A DNA stretch of 42,443 bases from Cyclobacteriaceae bacterium (GCA_029881895.1 JAOULS010000003.1:1-42443), one strand, 5' to 3'; positions 16,753-27,396 are shown, numbered from the stretch's first letter. The notes: generated by a model from the sequence alone, not told the origin. Made by a program: numbers and translations.

Positions 16753-17790
16753 TTACGAATTTAGCATTTTGTCTTCAAGTTGCCTTAATCGAGTACTTAA
16801 GTCGGGTAAATTTTTAAAAACAGCGTACGAACGGTAAAATTGTGAAAGGTTAATTGCAGGACTTCCAAATAATTTTTCCCCTTCTTTTTTTACACTTTTC
16901 CCCAAACCTGTTTGCGCACCTAGCGATGTTTTGTTGGCTACTTTTAGATGTCCTGCAACCCCACTCTGTCCTCCAAACACACAATTATCCCCTATTTCTG
17001 TGGAGCCAGCAATGGCCGAGTGAGCAGCAATAACTGTATTCTTGCCAATTTTCACATTGTGAGCTATTTGAATAAGGTTGTCTAGTTTGGTGCCATCTCC
17101 AATTATTGTAGAATCTGTTGGCATTACAGAGCAATCAATAACGGTATTACCACCAATATGTACATTGTTCCCTATTACTACATTTCCTAATTGAGGGATA
17201 TTCTTATAGGTGCCGTCTTCTTGAGGTGCAAAACCGAAACCATCGCTCCCAATGATCACGCCAGAATGGAGAACACAATTGTCTCCAATTTTTGAATTAG
17301 AATATAATTTTACACCTGAGTGTAATATGGTATTGTTGCCTATTACAGAGTTATCCCCTATATAAGTGTGTGGATATATTTTCACATTTTCTCCTATCGT
17401 TACATTCTCGCCAATATATGAAAAGGCACCTCTATAAATACCTTCGCCAGTTTTTGAATTAGATCCTATGAAAGACATTTCTTCAACCCCCGATTTTTGA
17501 AAACTGATAAATGCATGATATTGTTCAAGTAGTTGAGTAAAAGCGATATAGGGGTCGTTAACTCTTATAATGGTAGTAGTAAGTTTTTCTCGAGGCGAAA
17601 AATCATTTGAAACAATTACGGCAGAAGCATTGGTAGTATATATGAGTGGTTCATATTTAGGGTTGGACAAAAAAGAAATTTGACCTTTAGAGGCGTCCTG
17701 TATGCTTGATAGCATATTGATTGTTTCTTCAGCTTCACCTTCTACTTTACCACCAAGTAAAACGGCAATTTGGGCTATTGAAAATTGCAT
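16753..17790 (-). CDS. lpxD: UDP-3-O-(3-hydroxyacyl)glucosamine N-acyltransferase
   Basis: 345 residues. LpxD adds the N-linked hydroxyacyl chain to the LpxC product in lipid A synthesis. The N-terminal domain (about 1-100) contains the uridine-binding LSNPKYEPLIYTTNASAVIV region. The middle is a left-handed beta helix of hexapeptides, with the catalytic His in LIQIAHNVKIG and the GGQSGVAGHL block. A C-terminal helix (KNLPDLSTRLRQLEDKM) closes the trimer. It starts 24 bases after the HD-hydrolase stop, so the two are probably co-transcribed. A 563-base gap downstream separates it from lpxC/fabZ. Confidence 0.97.
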   Translation of the reverse strand: MQFSIAQIAVLLGGKVEGEAEETINMLSSIQDASKGQISFLSNPKYEPLIYTTNASAVIVSNDFSPREKLTTTIIRVNDPYIAFTQLLEQYHAFISFQKSGVEEMSFIGSNSKTGEGIYRGAFSYIGENVTIGENVKIYPHTYIGDNSVIGNNTILHSGVKLYSNSKIGDNCVLHSGVIIGSDGFGFAPQEDGTYKNIPQLGNVVIGNNVHIGGNTVIDCSVMPTDSTIIGDGTKLDNLIQIAHNVKIGKNTVIAAHSAIAGSTEIGDNCVFGGQSGVAGHLKVANKTSLGAQTGLGKSVKKEGEKLFGSPAINLSQFYRSYAVFKNLPDLSTRLRQLEDKMLNS

Positions 17791-17814
17791 GAATATTTAA
17801 TTTTAATAATTATG

Positions 17815-19044
17815 TTACAAACATAGGTTTTTTGGATAACCAAGGTAATACTTTTTTACTATTTTACTAATAGCTTTTATGTTTGGTAAATCTGCAGCTT
17901 GTGCAATATCAACAACCTGACCTTTTTTCGTTAATATATTAATGGTTTGTCCACCAGAAACATAGGCTTTATTACTTACCTCTCCATGAGAAATGAAATA
18001 CCGGCTTTCGCTGCGTAATACACCAAATTCTTTCACTATTTTTTCTCTAATCACCTCGATGTCATTTTTTTTAATGGGGTCATTGATCAGTTTTATTTTA
18101 AGTAATCTGCGATTTAAAAGCATATTACTTAGTAAAGAGAGTACTTTGTCATCATGATTAGCCCATAATTTTATTGCCCCTCCTATGTCGTGATCGTCCA
18201 TTTTCCCAAATGATTGAAGAATATTTTTATTGTTCTGGAAATCGTTCAGGTTGAATCTGTTTTTTAGAAAGAGGCCTAATTCGGCAGAGGCAGGTAAATC
18301 ATTCCCCGATTCTGCAAGTTCTTTAGCTCTATTGATAAGATTGATAAGCATGCGTTCGGCTCCAAGTGATGTTTTGTGAAGGTAGACTTGCCAATACATT
18401 AATCGTCTAGAATTCAGAAAATTTTCGATACTGTATATCCCCTTTTCTTCCACTACTATTTTGTCATCAACAACATTTAGCATCTCTACTATTCTTTCTA
18501 CACCAACAGTACCTTCAGAAACGCCTGTAAAAAAACTATCTCGTTGTAAATAATCCATTCTATCTACATCTAGCTGACTAGATACTAGCTGGTGTAGAAA
18601 TTTTTTAGGGTATACATTTTGAAAAATCTTTAGTGAAATGTCGAGCATCCCACTAAATTCCTCATTAAGGTGCTTCATTAATAAAAATGAAAGGCTTTCG
18701 TGTTCAACACCTTGAAGAAGGCTGTATTCTAATGCGTGAGAAAAAGGACCATGACCAATGTCATGTAAAAGAACCGCAATTAAACCTGCTTCATATTCTT
18801 TATCGGTAATGTCAACCCCTTTCCCTCTAAGTCCGTCCATTGCCTTGCCCATTAAGTGCATTGCGCCTATAGCATGTTGGAAACGTGTGTGTAGCGCTCC
18901 TGGATATACATATTCTGACACCCCTAACTGCCTTATTCTTCTTAGGCGCTGGAAGTAAGGGTGTTGTATGATGTCAAATATCAATTCACTTTGTATGGTT
19001 ACAAATCCGTAAATTGGGTCGTTAAATATTTTCTTTTTATTCAA
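17815..19044 (-). CDS. HD-domain phosphohydrolase (dNTPase/SAMHD1-like)
   Basis: 409 residues. The N-terminus reads IFNDPIYGFVTIQSELIFDI, then YFQRLRRIRQLG and VYPGALHTRFQHAIGAMHL, with the HD pair in LLHDIGHGPFSHALE. These are the marks of the HD superfamily branch that includes dGTPases and SAMHD1-like enzymes. The metal ligands (H..HD..D, with DVDRMDYLQRD later) look intact, so activity is likely; the substrate is not known. It is divergent from porX with 86 bases between, and upstream of lpxD. This HD-lpxD-lpxC/fabZ order beside porX is, as far as I know, common in Bacteroidota. Confidence 0.9.
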   Translation of the reverse strand: MNKKKIFNDPIYGFVTIQSELIFDIIQHPYFQRLRRIRQLGVSEYVYPGALHTRFQHAIGAMHLMGKAMDGLRGKGVDITDKEYEAGLIAVLLHDIGHGPFSHALEYSLLQGVEHESLSFLLMKHLNEEFSGMLDISLKIFQNVYPKKFLHQLVSSQLDVDRMDYLQRDSFFTGVSEGTVGVERIVEMLNVVDDKIVVEEKGIYSIENFLNSRRLMYWQVYLHKTSLGAERMLINLINRAKELAESGNDLPASAELGLFLKNRFNLNDFQNNKNILQSFGKMDDHDIGGAIKLWANHDDKVLSLLSNMLLNRRLLKIKLINDPIKKNDIEVIREKIVKEFGVLRSESRYFISHGEVSNKAYVSGGQTINILTKKGQVVDIAQAADLPNIKAISKIVKKYYLGYPKNLCL

Positions 19045-19074
19045 AATCTATAATAAGTTTATCGTTATTCAACA

Positions 19075-19082
19075 CGAATTTA
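19075..19082 (-). promoter_or_regulatory. -7-like box (TAAATTCG) of the HD/lpxD operon
   Basis: On the - strand TAAATTCG differs from TAnnTTTG at one base and lies 30 bases before the HD-gene ATG. No -33 TTG is visible. It shares the 86-base divergent region with a similar box for porX. Confidence 0.35.
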
Positions 19083-19106
19083 TACGAGTATGTCGGGTTA
19101 TTTAGT

Positions 19107-19114
19107 TAACTTCG
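19107..19114 (+). promoter_or_regulatory. -7-like box (TAACTTCG) of porX
   Basis: TAACTTCG, one mismatch from TAnnTTTG, ends 16 bases before the porX ATG. The same TTCG variant occurs on the opposite strand for the HD gene. No -33 element is visible. Confidence 0.35.
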
Positions 19115-19130
19115 ATTCAAATAATAAACT

Positions 19131-20690
19131 ATGCAAAGATATAATATTTTGTGGGCTGATGATGAAATTGATCTTTTAAAACCTCACATATTATTTCTCG
19201 AACAAAGAGGGTATGACATTACTCCAGTAAATAGTGGAGCAGATGCAATTGATGAATTTGAAGGAAATAATTTTGATATTGTTTTTTTAGATGAAAATAT
19301 GCCAGGGATGTCGGGACTAGAAACACTTACTCAAATAAAATCACTTCGCCCAAATACTCCAGTTGTGATGATTACTAAGAGTGAAGAGGAATATATCATG
19401 GAGGAGGCTATTGGGGCTAAGATTTCTGATTATTTGATAAAACCATTAAACCCAAATCAAATATTAATTTCAGTAAAAAAAATATTAGATAATAAACGAT
19501 TAATTACAGAGAAAACAAACCATAGTTATCAGCAAGAATTCAGAAATATTAGTATGGCTTTTGGGGACGACCTAAGTCATAGTGAGTGGGCAGCCATCTA
19601 TAAAAAATTAATATATTGGGAACTTGAGATGGAGAAAATTGAGGATTCGGGAATGTATGAAATATTGGAAATGCAGAAAAATGAAGCGAACTCAAATTTT
19701 TCAAAATTCATTATCGATAATTATGAGCAATGGCTAAATGATCCTGATTCTGATAAGCCATTACTTTCTCATCAATTGATGAAGAAAAAAGTTATTCCAG
19801 AGATAAGGGAAGATAGACCATTGTTTTTTATTGTCATTGATAATTTGCGCTATGATCAATGGAAAATTATTGAGCCAACAATTTCTGAAATGTTTAATAT
19901 CGAAGAGGAGGAGAGTTATTATTCAATATTGCCAACCACAACGGCATACGCCAGAAATTCCATATTTTCAGGAATGTTACCAACAGATATGGCTCAAAAA
20001 AACGCAGATATTTGGGTAGATGAAGATGAAGAAGGGGGGAAAAATAATTTTGAAGACAAATTCATTGAACGTCAATTAAAAAAACTGAATTTATCTGTAA
20101 AATTCAGTTATAATAAAATTAAGCATCTAAATGAAGGAAGACAATTGGTCGACAATATTAATAATCTATATAAAGTGCCATTAAATGTAATCGTTTATAA
20201 TTTTGTAGACATGTTATCTCATGCTCGTACCGATATGGCCATGATTAGAGAGTTAGCTCCTGATGAAAGTGCCTATCGATCAATTACTAAATCATGGTTC
20301 GAGCATTCTCCTTTAATTGACGCACTAAGAAAAATATCCACTACAAATGCAAAAGTTATTATCACAACAGACCATGGAACAATTAGAGTGAAAAAGCCTT
20401 TTAAAATTATTGGTGATAGAGATACAAATACAAATCTTAGGTACAAGCAAGGTCGGAATTTAGGCTATACTCCAGGTAATGTAATGGAAATACTTAAGCC
20501 AGAAAAGTGCTTTTTACCAAAGCAAAATATGTCAACTACTTATGCTATAGCTACTGAAGATCAATTTTTTGTATACCCAAATAAATACAATCATTACGCA
20601 AAGTATTATCGCGATACTTTTCAACATGGAGGAGTGTCAATGGAAGAAATGATAATTCCTATTATATCGTTAAATTCGAAGAATGCTTAA
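19131..20690 (+). CDS. porX: Type IX secretion system response regulator PorX
   Basis: 519 residues. A receiver domain (about 1-120) has the acidic pair in LWADDE, phospho-acceptor Asp54 in VFLDENMPGMSG and Lys in YLIKPL. A helical linker leads to a PglZ/alkaline-phosphatase-like domain: FFIVIDNLRYDQW, SILPTTTAYARNSIFSGMLP and ITTDHGTIRVKKP carry the metal and nucleophile residues. PorX controls type IX secretion and gliding genes with the kinase PorY and a sigma factor, and its PglZ domain is reported to act on oligonucleotides. PorY is not in this window. tsaE starts 8 bases before its stop. Confidence 0.95.
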   Translation: MQRYNILWADDEIDLLKPHILFLEQRGYDITPVNSGADAIDEFEGNNFDIVFLDENMPGMSGLETLTQIKSLRPNTPVVMITKSEEEYIMEEAIGAKISDYLIKPLNPNQILISVKKILDNKRLITEKTNHSYQQEFRNISMAFGDDLSHSEWAAIYKKLIYWELEMEKIEDSGMYEILEMQKNEANSNFSKFIIDNYEQWLNDPDSDKPLLSHQLMKKKVIPEIREDRPLFFIVIDNLRYDQWKIIEPTISEMFNIEEEESYYSILPTTTAYARNSIFSGMLPTDMAQKNADIWVDEDEEGGKNNFEDKFIERQLKKLNLSVKFSYNKIKHLNEGRQLVDNINNLYKVPLNVIVYNFVDMLSHARTDMAMIRELAPDESAYRSITKSWFEHSPLIDALRKISTTNAKVIITTDHGTIRVKKPFKIIGDRDTNTNLRYKQGRNLGYTPGNVMEILKPEKCFLPKQNMSTTYAIATEDQFFVYPNKYNHYAKYYRDTFQHGGVSMEEMIIPIISLNSKNA

Positions 20691-21129
20691 TTTAGAAATG
20701 GTTGAGTTGAAAATTAATCAAGTTAAATTAGAGAAAATAGGGGAAGTAGCGAGTCAAATCATTTCCTATGCCAAAGGTGTTGATGTTTGGATCTTTGAAG
20801 GAGATATGGGGGCGGGTAAAACGACACTAATAAAGGCTATCTGTGAAAAAATTGGTGTTGTGGACAATGTACATAGCCCTACATTTTCCATCGTAAATGA
20901 ATATATTAATGAAAATGACGATAAAATATATCATTTTGATTTCTATAGAATAGAAAATGAAAAAGAAGCGTTAGATATTGGCTGCGATGAATATTTTTAT
21001 TCGGAACAAAAATGTTTTATCGAATGGCCATCTAAAATATTAAATTTAATTCCAGACAATAGGATTGAGATTAATATTTCTATTGTTGATGAATTCACTA
21101 GGTCGATAAATGTATTGAAACATGTCTAA
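20683..21129 (+). CDS. tsaE: tRNA threonylcarbamoyladenosine biosynthesis ATPase TsaE
   Basis: 148 residues. Walker A is EGDMGAGKTT (residues 39-48), followed by VHSPTFSIVNEY, HFDFYRIENEKEALDIGCDEYF and the IEWPSK motif, all family marks. TsaE is the ATPase of the TsaBDE complex that makes t6A37 on ANN-decoding tRNAs and is essential in most bacteria. The ATG at 20683 overlaps the porX stop by 8 bases; a second ATG at 20698 is possible and would shorten the leader to MVELKINQ. The final bases overlap the ald start (8 bases), so the three genes are tightly coupled. Confidence 0.95.
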   Translation: MLNLEMVELKINQVKLEKIGEVASQIISYAKGVDVWIFEGDMGAGKTTLIKAICEKIGVVDNVHSPTFSIVNEYINENDDKIYHFDFYRIENEKEALDIGCDEYFYSEQKCFIEWPSKILNLIPDNRIEINISIVDEFTRSINVLKHV

Positions 21130-22348
21130 TTCAAAAAAAACTGGTTTTGAGGCTCTAGCTAAAGAAAGTCAATATTATCCTCAAGAACAATTGGATAAAA
21201 TTAAAAAGAGTAAAAACTCTTTTATTATTGGTTTACCCAAAGAGGTGTCTCTTCAAGAAAAACGAATAACATTAACCCCTGATGCAGTAAGATTATTGAC
21301 AGTTAATGGACATAATATCATTATTGAGGCAGGGGCAGGATTAGGATCAAATTTTACTGATAACGAATATAGTGAGGCAGGAGCAAAAGTTGTTTATACC
21401 CCTGAAGAAGTATATGAAGCAAATGCAATATTGAAAATTGAACCCCCAACGCTAGATGAAATCAATTATTTAAAACCTGGTAAAATTCTTATCTCAGCAT
21501 ATCAGGTAGGAGGTCAAACGTTAGCGTATTTGAATGCTCTAAATAGTAGAAAAGTGGTGGCTTTAGGGTTCGAATTTATTGAAGATAAAGTTGGTGGGAT
21601 GCCGATTATTAGAGCAATGAGTGAAATCGCAGGAAATACTGTGATGTTAATTGCTGCTCAATATTTGAGTAGCAGTCAAAATGGAAGAGGGGTGGTACTT
21701 GGAGGTATTACGGGAGTAGCACCTACTAAGGTAGTAATTCTTGGCGCAGGTACAGTTGCTGAATATGCTGCTAGAGCTGCGAAAGGTCTAGGGGCTGAGG
21801 TACAGGTTTTTGATAATCATATTTACAAACTTAGAAGACTAAAATATGCTTTGGGTGACCAAATTTACACTTCGTCTATCGATACGATTACGCTTAGCGA
21901 AAGTTTAAAGAAAGCAGATGTAGTAATAGGAGCTTTAAGAGCTGAAAAGGGAATCAATAGACATGTAGTGTCAGAAGAAATGGTAAGTAACATGAACCCC
22001 GGTGCTGTTATTATCGATTTAAGTATTGATCAGGGAGGGTGCATTGAAACATCAGAGTTAACAACACATAGTGATCCTGTGTTTGAAAAATATGGTGTAA
22101 TTCATTATTGTGTGCCTAATGTTGCCTCAACGGTAGCACGAACTGCGACTACTGCCCTAAGTAATATTTTCACGCCTACAATTTTAAGAGCAGCAGATGA
22201 AGGAGGTATAGAAGAAATGATTTTTTCTCATAAATGGTTTATGAAGGGAGTATACTCCTATAAAGGTGTACTAACCAACGAACACATCGCTCGAAAATTT
22301 AATATGAAATACAAAGATTTAAACCTTATTATGGCGACTCGATTATAA
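21122..22348 (+). CDS. ald: Alanine dehydrogenase-family NAD(P)-binding protein
   Basis: 408 residues. The AlaDH/PNT N-terminal domain (IGLPKEVSLQEKRITLTPDAV and ILKIEPPT with a probable substrate Lys) is followed by a Rossmann domain with VVILGAGTVAEYAARAAKGLGAEVQVFDN. The C-terminal block (PGAVIIDLSIDQGGCIETSE, VIHYCVPNVASTVARTAT) is typical. Canonical enzymes convert L-alanine to pyruvate and ammonia. Here the His of the usual YLHLA motif seems replaced (ISAYQVGGQT). The N-terminus is about 30 residues longer than in classical Ald, as in other Bacteroidota copies next to porX-tsaE. The reaction should therefore be treated as likely rather than certain. Confidence 0.85.
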   Translation: MSNSKKTGFEALAKESQYYPQEQLDKIKKSKNSFIIGLPKEVSLQEKRITLTPDAVRLLTVNGHNIIIEAGAGLGSNFTDNEYSEAGAKVVYTPEEVYEANAILKIEPPTLDEINYLKPGKILISAYQVGGQTLAYLNALNSRKVVALGFEFIEDKVGGMPIIRAMSEIAGNTVMLIAAQYLSSSQNGRGVVLGGITGVAPTKVVILGAGTVAEYAARAAKGLGAEVQVFDNHIYKLRRLKYALGDQIYTSSIDTITLSESLKKADVVIGALRAEKGINRHVVSEEMVSNMNPGAVIIDLSIDQGGCIETSELTTHSDPVFEKYGVIHYCVPNVASTVARTATTALSNIFTPTILRAADEGGIEEMIFSHKWFMKGVYSYKGVLTNEHIARKFNMKYKDLNLIMATRL

Positions 22349-22372
22349 AATAATTTGGGCTGTAGTTTAAAT

Positions 22373-23869
22373 TTAAAAATACAGTCCAAGTGTCATAACT
22401 GATCGAGTAGAGTTTTTAGATACAAGTGCTACAGGAGTTCTGTTCTTGTCTGTTAATGTATAAGGCGAATATTCAAAATTTTGGTTGGTATTGATAATAG
22501 CGATATCAAATGAAACATGTTTCTGACGAATACCTACCCCTCCTGAAATTGTTTGAGTAGGTGTTCCCTCTAAATTGCCATTTTGAGATAATCCATATCC
22601 CCCTCTAAACCTGAAAATATTCACTCGACCTTCAGCTCCAATTCTATAGTTATATACCTTGCTATACCTTGCCTTTATTTCACGATTATCTGCTGTAGTT
22701 AAATAATCATTAGAGCTAAATCTATTCTTTCCATAATCAATCATCTCAGCATCAGCGGTAATAAAACCATATTTACCTCCGAAAAAAGTAACTCCTCCAG
22801 AAAGTTTCATAGGAGTAGAAAGGGAATAGGTGGAAATAATAATGTCCGATTCAGCGTATAGATCACTTATTGAGTTATAGTCAGCATCCATAGTTCTGTT
22901 AAATTCTTCGTCAAGAAGAAAATAGGTGGGCGATGTAAACGTAGCGCCTAATTGTACAAAATCAATGGGTCTGTAAATAACGCCAAGAGTAGTATTTACC
23001 CCTCCGCCAGAAACGTTTAAATTTTCTTCAAGAATAAAATTGTTGAGTGGGTTTTGATAGGTGTCATTCGCATCTATTGGTGTGTATGCGAAATCCTTTT
23101 CAATATAGGTTTGTTGTGTACTATAGTCAATTGATTTTATACCAATATTAGCGCCAAAATAAAAAACATCATTATAATTAAACCCATACCCTAAGTTAAA
23201 CTGATATTGAGCACCCCTAATAGTAATAGTCTCTTTTTGGATAGGGTTTCCTAATATATCTGAGTCGTATAAATAATTGACTCCATTGATGGAATCAAAA
23301 GAAAGAGTAGGAAGAATTAATTCGTTTCTAACGGCCAACCCTTCTACATAATTATAGGCAGATCCATTATAAAATTCATATTCAGAAACACCATCTGCTT
23401 GCTCAATAAAATAATCCAACATACTTGATTGATCGTTTACCCCCTCATAAGAAAACCTGTTTTGATAATCGCCAATTCGATTATAACTAATACCTAAGGA
23501 ATGGCTTTTTATTTTACCATTTCCGTTTTTCTGGAGTACTATGCCAAAATTTGGAATATTAGCATTAAGCTTTAAATCATTGGTTAGTTTTCCATAATAG
23601 GTAGCATCGCTATAGATGAAATTTAAGCCAGTAGAGAGACTAAAAGTGGATCGGTTAAACATCCCTAAACCTGCGGGGTTAGATTGAAGACTACTTATGT
23701 CGCCCCCTAATGATATTTGCGCTCCTCCTAGTGCTTGTATTCTAGCTGTTCCGCCAGGAGTAGTTTGACTAAAAAGAAGTCCTAACGATGGCAAATCCTG
23801 TGCTTTACCATTAAAAATGAACATAGATATGGCTATGCCTATTAAAAAAAGGCTTAATTTATTCTTCAT
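22373..23869 (-). CDS. Outer membrane beta-barrel protein, OmpP1/FadL/TodX-like
   Basis: 498 residues with a signal peptide (MKNKLSLFLIGIAISMFIF, then NGKAQ). The mature N-terminus (SQTTPGGTARIQALGGAQIS, then SLQSNPAGLGMFNRSTFSLS) carries the NPAG plug motif of the FadL/OmpP1 family. Many alternating strands run to a C-terminal aromatic residue (TLGLYF), the usual barrel end. FadL-like proteins let hydrophobic compounds cross the outer membrane; here the substrate is unknown. Homologues in Bacteroidota are often labelled hemin receptor. The gene is downstream of the Ser/Asn-rich protein on the same strand (about 18 bases), so they are probably co-transcribed. Confidence 0.88.
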   Translation of the reverse strand: MKNKLSLFLIGIAISMFIFNGKAQDLPSLGLLFSQTTPGGTARIQALGGAQISLGGDISSLQSNPAGLGMFNRSTFSLSTGLNFIYSDATYYGKLTNDLKLNANIPNFGIVLQKNGNGKIKSHSLGISYNRIGDYQNRFSYEGVNDQSSMLDYFIEQADGVSEYEFYNGSAYNYVEGLAVRNELILPTLSFDSINGVNYLYDSDILGNPIQKETITIRGAQYQFNLGYGFNYNDVFYFGANIGIKSIDYSTQQTYIEKDFAYTPIDANDTYQNPLNNFILEENLNVSGGGVNTTLGVIYRPIDFVQLGATFTSPTYFLLDEEFNRTMDADYNSISDLYAESDIIISTYSLSTPMKLSGGVTFFGGKYGFITADAEMIDYGKNRFSSNDYLTTADNREIKARYSKVYNYRIGAEGRVNIFRFRGGYGLSQNGNLEGTPTQTISGGVGIRQKHVSFDIAIINTNQNFEYSPYTLTDKNRTPVALVSKNSTRSVMTLGLYF

Positions 23870-23887
23870 GACCGTATGATTTAGAGG

Positions 23888-25285
23888 TTAGTCTTTTTTA
23901 CTTCTTGAGCTACTTCTTGAACTGCTTGATGAGCTTCTAGAACTTCCTGAAGAAGATCTAGAGTTGCTGCTACTTCTATTGTAACTTCCTGAAGAAGATC
24001 TTGAGGAGCTATTATTACTCCTGTTGTAACTTCCAGAGGAAGATCTTGAGCTATTATTACTCCTGTTGTAACTTCTAGAGGTAGAGCCACTACTATTTGA
24101 ACTGCTACTTCTGTTATAGTTAGAATTTGAACTATTGCTTCTGTTGCTACTCCCCGTTCTTGACGATTTTTGTTGATTTGAAGGAGTATAATTACTTCTG
24201 CTATTATTATTCGTTCTAGTCGAACTGTTGGTTCTTACATTATAATTCGAACCACTATTTCTTGAGCTACGAGTAGTCGTTTCTACAGTACCACTTCTGT
24301 TACTGTTCACATTAGTTCTAGCTCCTGTAGTAGCGTTATTTCTTGAGTTATAATTGCTTCTTGTATTTTCTGACGTCCTAGAAAACCCTGAGTAATTATT
24401 CCCTTTGGTTGTAGAACTTGCTACTCTGCTATTTGTTCTGCTGGTTACATTGTCAGTACTATTACTGGTAACTCTTCCATTAGAAATCCTTCCAGAATTT
24501 ACATCATTAGTGGCAACTCTACCTCTAGTAGTAGTGGAGCTCACACGTCCATTGGTGTTATAATTGGTTCCTCGGCTTGTTCTTTTTCCTCTTACAATAC
24601 CCCTTGAGCTAAAGTTGTCATTATTACTTACAAAATAATTGTTTTGGTTGTAATGATTGTAATAAGACGGAGGACACCAAAAAGGGTCGTAATAGTTGTA
24701 GTATGAGTTGTAATAACTACTTCCCCAATAATATCCATATGGATTATATCTCCATCGGTTATAGCCAAATGCAGAATAGCTATTGCCTATTGAAAATGAA
24801 ACGCCCCATCCAGGACGGTAATAAGCATTGTGTCTATAATAGGGGTCATAAAAAGGACCAAACATGTTGCCTTGATATAGAAAAGGGTCATTCCAAAATA
24901 CATCGTCATAACGACTATAGTATCTTGTGGAGGGAGATCCATAATAATAATGTTTAACGACCACATCGGCATTTTCTATGTATTCTTCAACATCTTGAGA
25001 TGGATTTTGGACTTGATAGCCTTCTTCAAAATATACATCGGCATCTTTGTCTATATATGACTCATTATCTGCCAAATACTCAGGATTCGTTGTCTTATTA
25101 AGTAATGAATCATTCTCAGTTACTGGAGGTGCAGTTTGTTGTGCAGCTATAGCTACTTTTGATTCAACTTTTTCACGGTCTTTTTTTCTGAAGTAGATGT
25201 CATCATATTCCTGTCCATACGAAGGAATTGACACGATTACTAAGAGAATAAAAATGGGGGCAAGTGTAGTAAGTAGCTTTTTCAT
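23888..25285 (-). CDS. Secreted Tyr-rich and Ser/Asn/Arg-rich repeat protein, unknown function
   Basis: About 465 residues from the ATG at 25285 (MKKLLTTLAPIFILLVIVSI); an upstream ATG at 25309 would add eight residues without signal character. After the signal peptide comes an acidic stretch (PEYLADNESYIDKDADVYFE), then a Tyr/Asn/Trp/Pro-rich middle. The C-terminal half is Ser/Arg/Asn/Thr-rich and low complexity, ending in SSRSSSRSKKD. At DNA level, 42-45-bp units encoding SGSYNRSNNSSRSS repeat around 23939-24090. No catalytic motif is visible. Possible roles are surface or matrix binding; none can be shown. The gene sits just upstream of the OmpP1-like gene. Confidence 0.75.
   Translation of the reverse strand: MKKLLTTLAPIFILLVIVSIPSYGQEYDDIYFRKKDREKVESKVAIAAQQTAPPVTENDSLLNKTTNPEYLADNESYIDKDADVYFEEGYQVQNPSQDVEEYIENADVVVKHYYYGSPSTRYYSRYDDVFWNDPFLYQGNMFGPFYDPYYRHNAYYRPGWGVSFSIGNSYSAFGYNRWRYNPYGYYWGSSYYNSYYNYYDPFWCPPSYYNHYNQNNYFVSNNDNFSSRGIVRGKRTSRGTNYNTNGRVSSTTTRGRVATNDVNSGRISNGRVTSNSTDNVTSRTNSRVASSTTKGNNYSGFSRTSENTRSNYNSRNNATTGARTNVNSNRSGTVETTTRSSRNSGSNYNVRTNSSTRTNNNSRSNYTPSNQQKSSRTGSSNRSNSSNSNYNRSSSSNSSGSTSRSYNRSNNSSRSSSGSYNRSNNSSSRSSSGSYNRSSSNSRSSSGSSRSSSSSSRSSSRSKKD
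23939..24090. repeat. Imperfect 42-45-bp tandem repeat in the Ser/Asn-rich gene
   Basis: Units begin with a GTAACTTCC-like segment on + and recur at 23981, 24026 and 24068, with a diverged unit at 23939. They encode SGSYNRSNNSSRSS-like peptides on the - strand. Length differences are multiples of three, so the frame is kept. Confidence 0.75.
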
Positions 25286-25345
25286 GACTATAATTTTTAT
25301 ATTAAACACAGTAGCTTAATAATATAAACGACAATTTAACAATAA

Positions 25346-26886
<1,541 letters not shown>

Positions 26887-26920
26887 TATTATTAAGAACG
26901 AATTCGTACCTTAGTACCTT

Positions 26921-27394
26921 ATGATGGAATGGTTAATTGTAATCTCATTAATAACCTTCGGCATTATTTTAATAGTAGCCGAAGTAGTGTTTGTTCCTGG
27001 AACAACAATAGTTGGTGTTTTAGGACTATTACTCTTGGTTTTAGGAGTATATAAATCGTTTGAGTATTTTGATAATGTGATTGCGTATTCGGTACTAGCA
27101 GGTACATCGGTTCTTTTTTTAGGGATGCTCTATTATGTATTTACCACAAGAATTTGGGAAAAATTTTCTTTAAAACAAGAAATAAATAGTAAGTTTAATA
27201 AAGGGATGTCGGATGTATTAAGTGTAGGAGATGTTGGAGAAACGGTTTCCGCATTAAAACCCATTGGAAAAGCAGAGTTTGGAAATAAAGTGTTCGAAGT
27301 GAAGTCTCTTGGTGGGTATGTTGAACCAAATAAAAAAATAGAAATAATAAAAATCGAGAACAATCAAATAACAATAAAACCAGTAAATAACTAA
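26921..27394 (+). CDS. NfeD-like membrane protein
   Basis: 157 residues. The N-terminal 80 residues hold three to four hydrophobic segments ([55 protein letters not shown]). The C-terminal part is an OB-fold ([20 protein letters not shown], then [18 protein letters not shown]), as in NfeD. Long NfeD proteins also have an N-terminal ClpP-like serine protease domain, which is absent here, so this is the short form. It pairs with the flotillin-like gene two bases downstream, a recurring NfeD-FloA arrangement, and probably works at membrane microdomains. Confidence 0.85.
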   Translation: MMEWLIVISLITFGIILIVAEVVFVPGTTIVGVLGLLLLVLGVYKSFEYFDNVIAYSVLAGTSVLFLGMLYYVFTTRIWEKFSLKQEINSKFNKGMSDVLSVGDVGETVSALKPIGKAEFGNKVFEVKSLGGYVEPNKKIEIIKIENNQITIKPVNN

Positions 27395-27396
27395 CT

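Noticed and set aside
22355-22389. Hairpin between ald and the OmpP1-like gene as a terminator
   Set aside because: A 10-bp stem exists (with one G-T pair), but no T tract follows on either strand; kept only as a possible weak structure.
23939-24090. CRISPR-like repeat array
   Set aside because: The units are in-frame coding repeats without unique spacers between identical repeats.
24703-24957. Open frame on the + strand within the repeat-protein gene
   Set aside because: It is antisense to a Tyr/Asn-rich coding region with a clear signal peptide; no coding features of its own.
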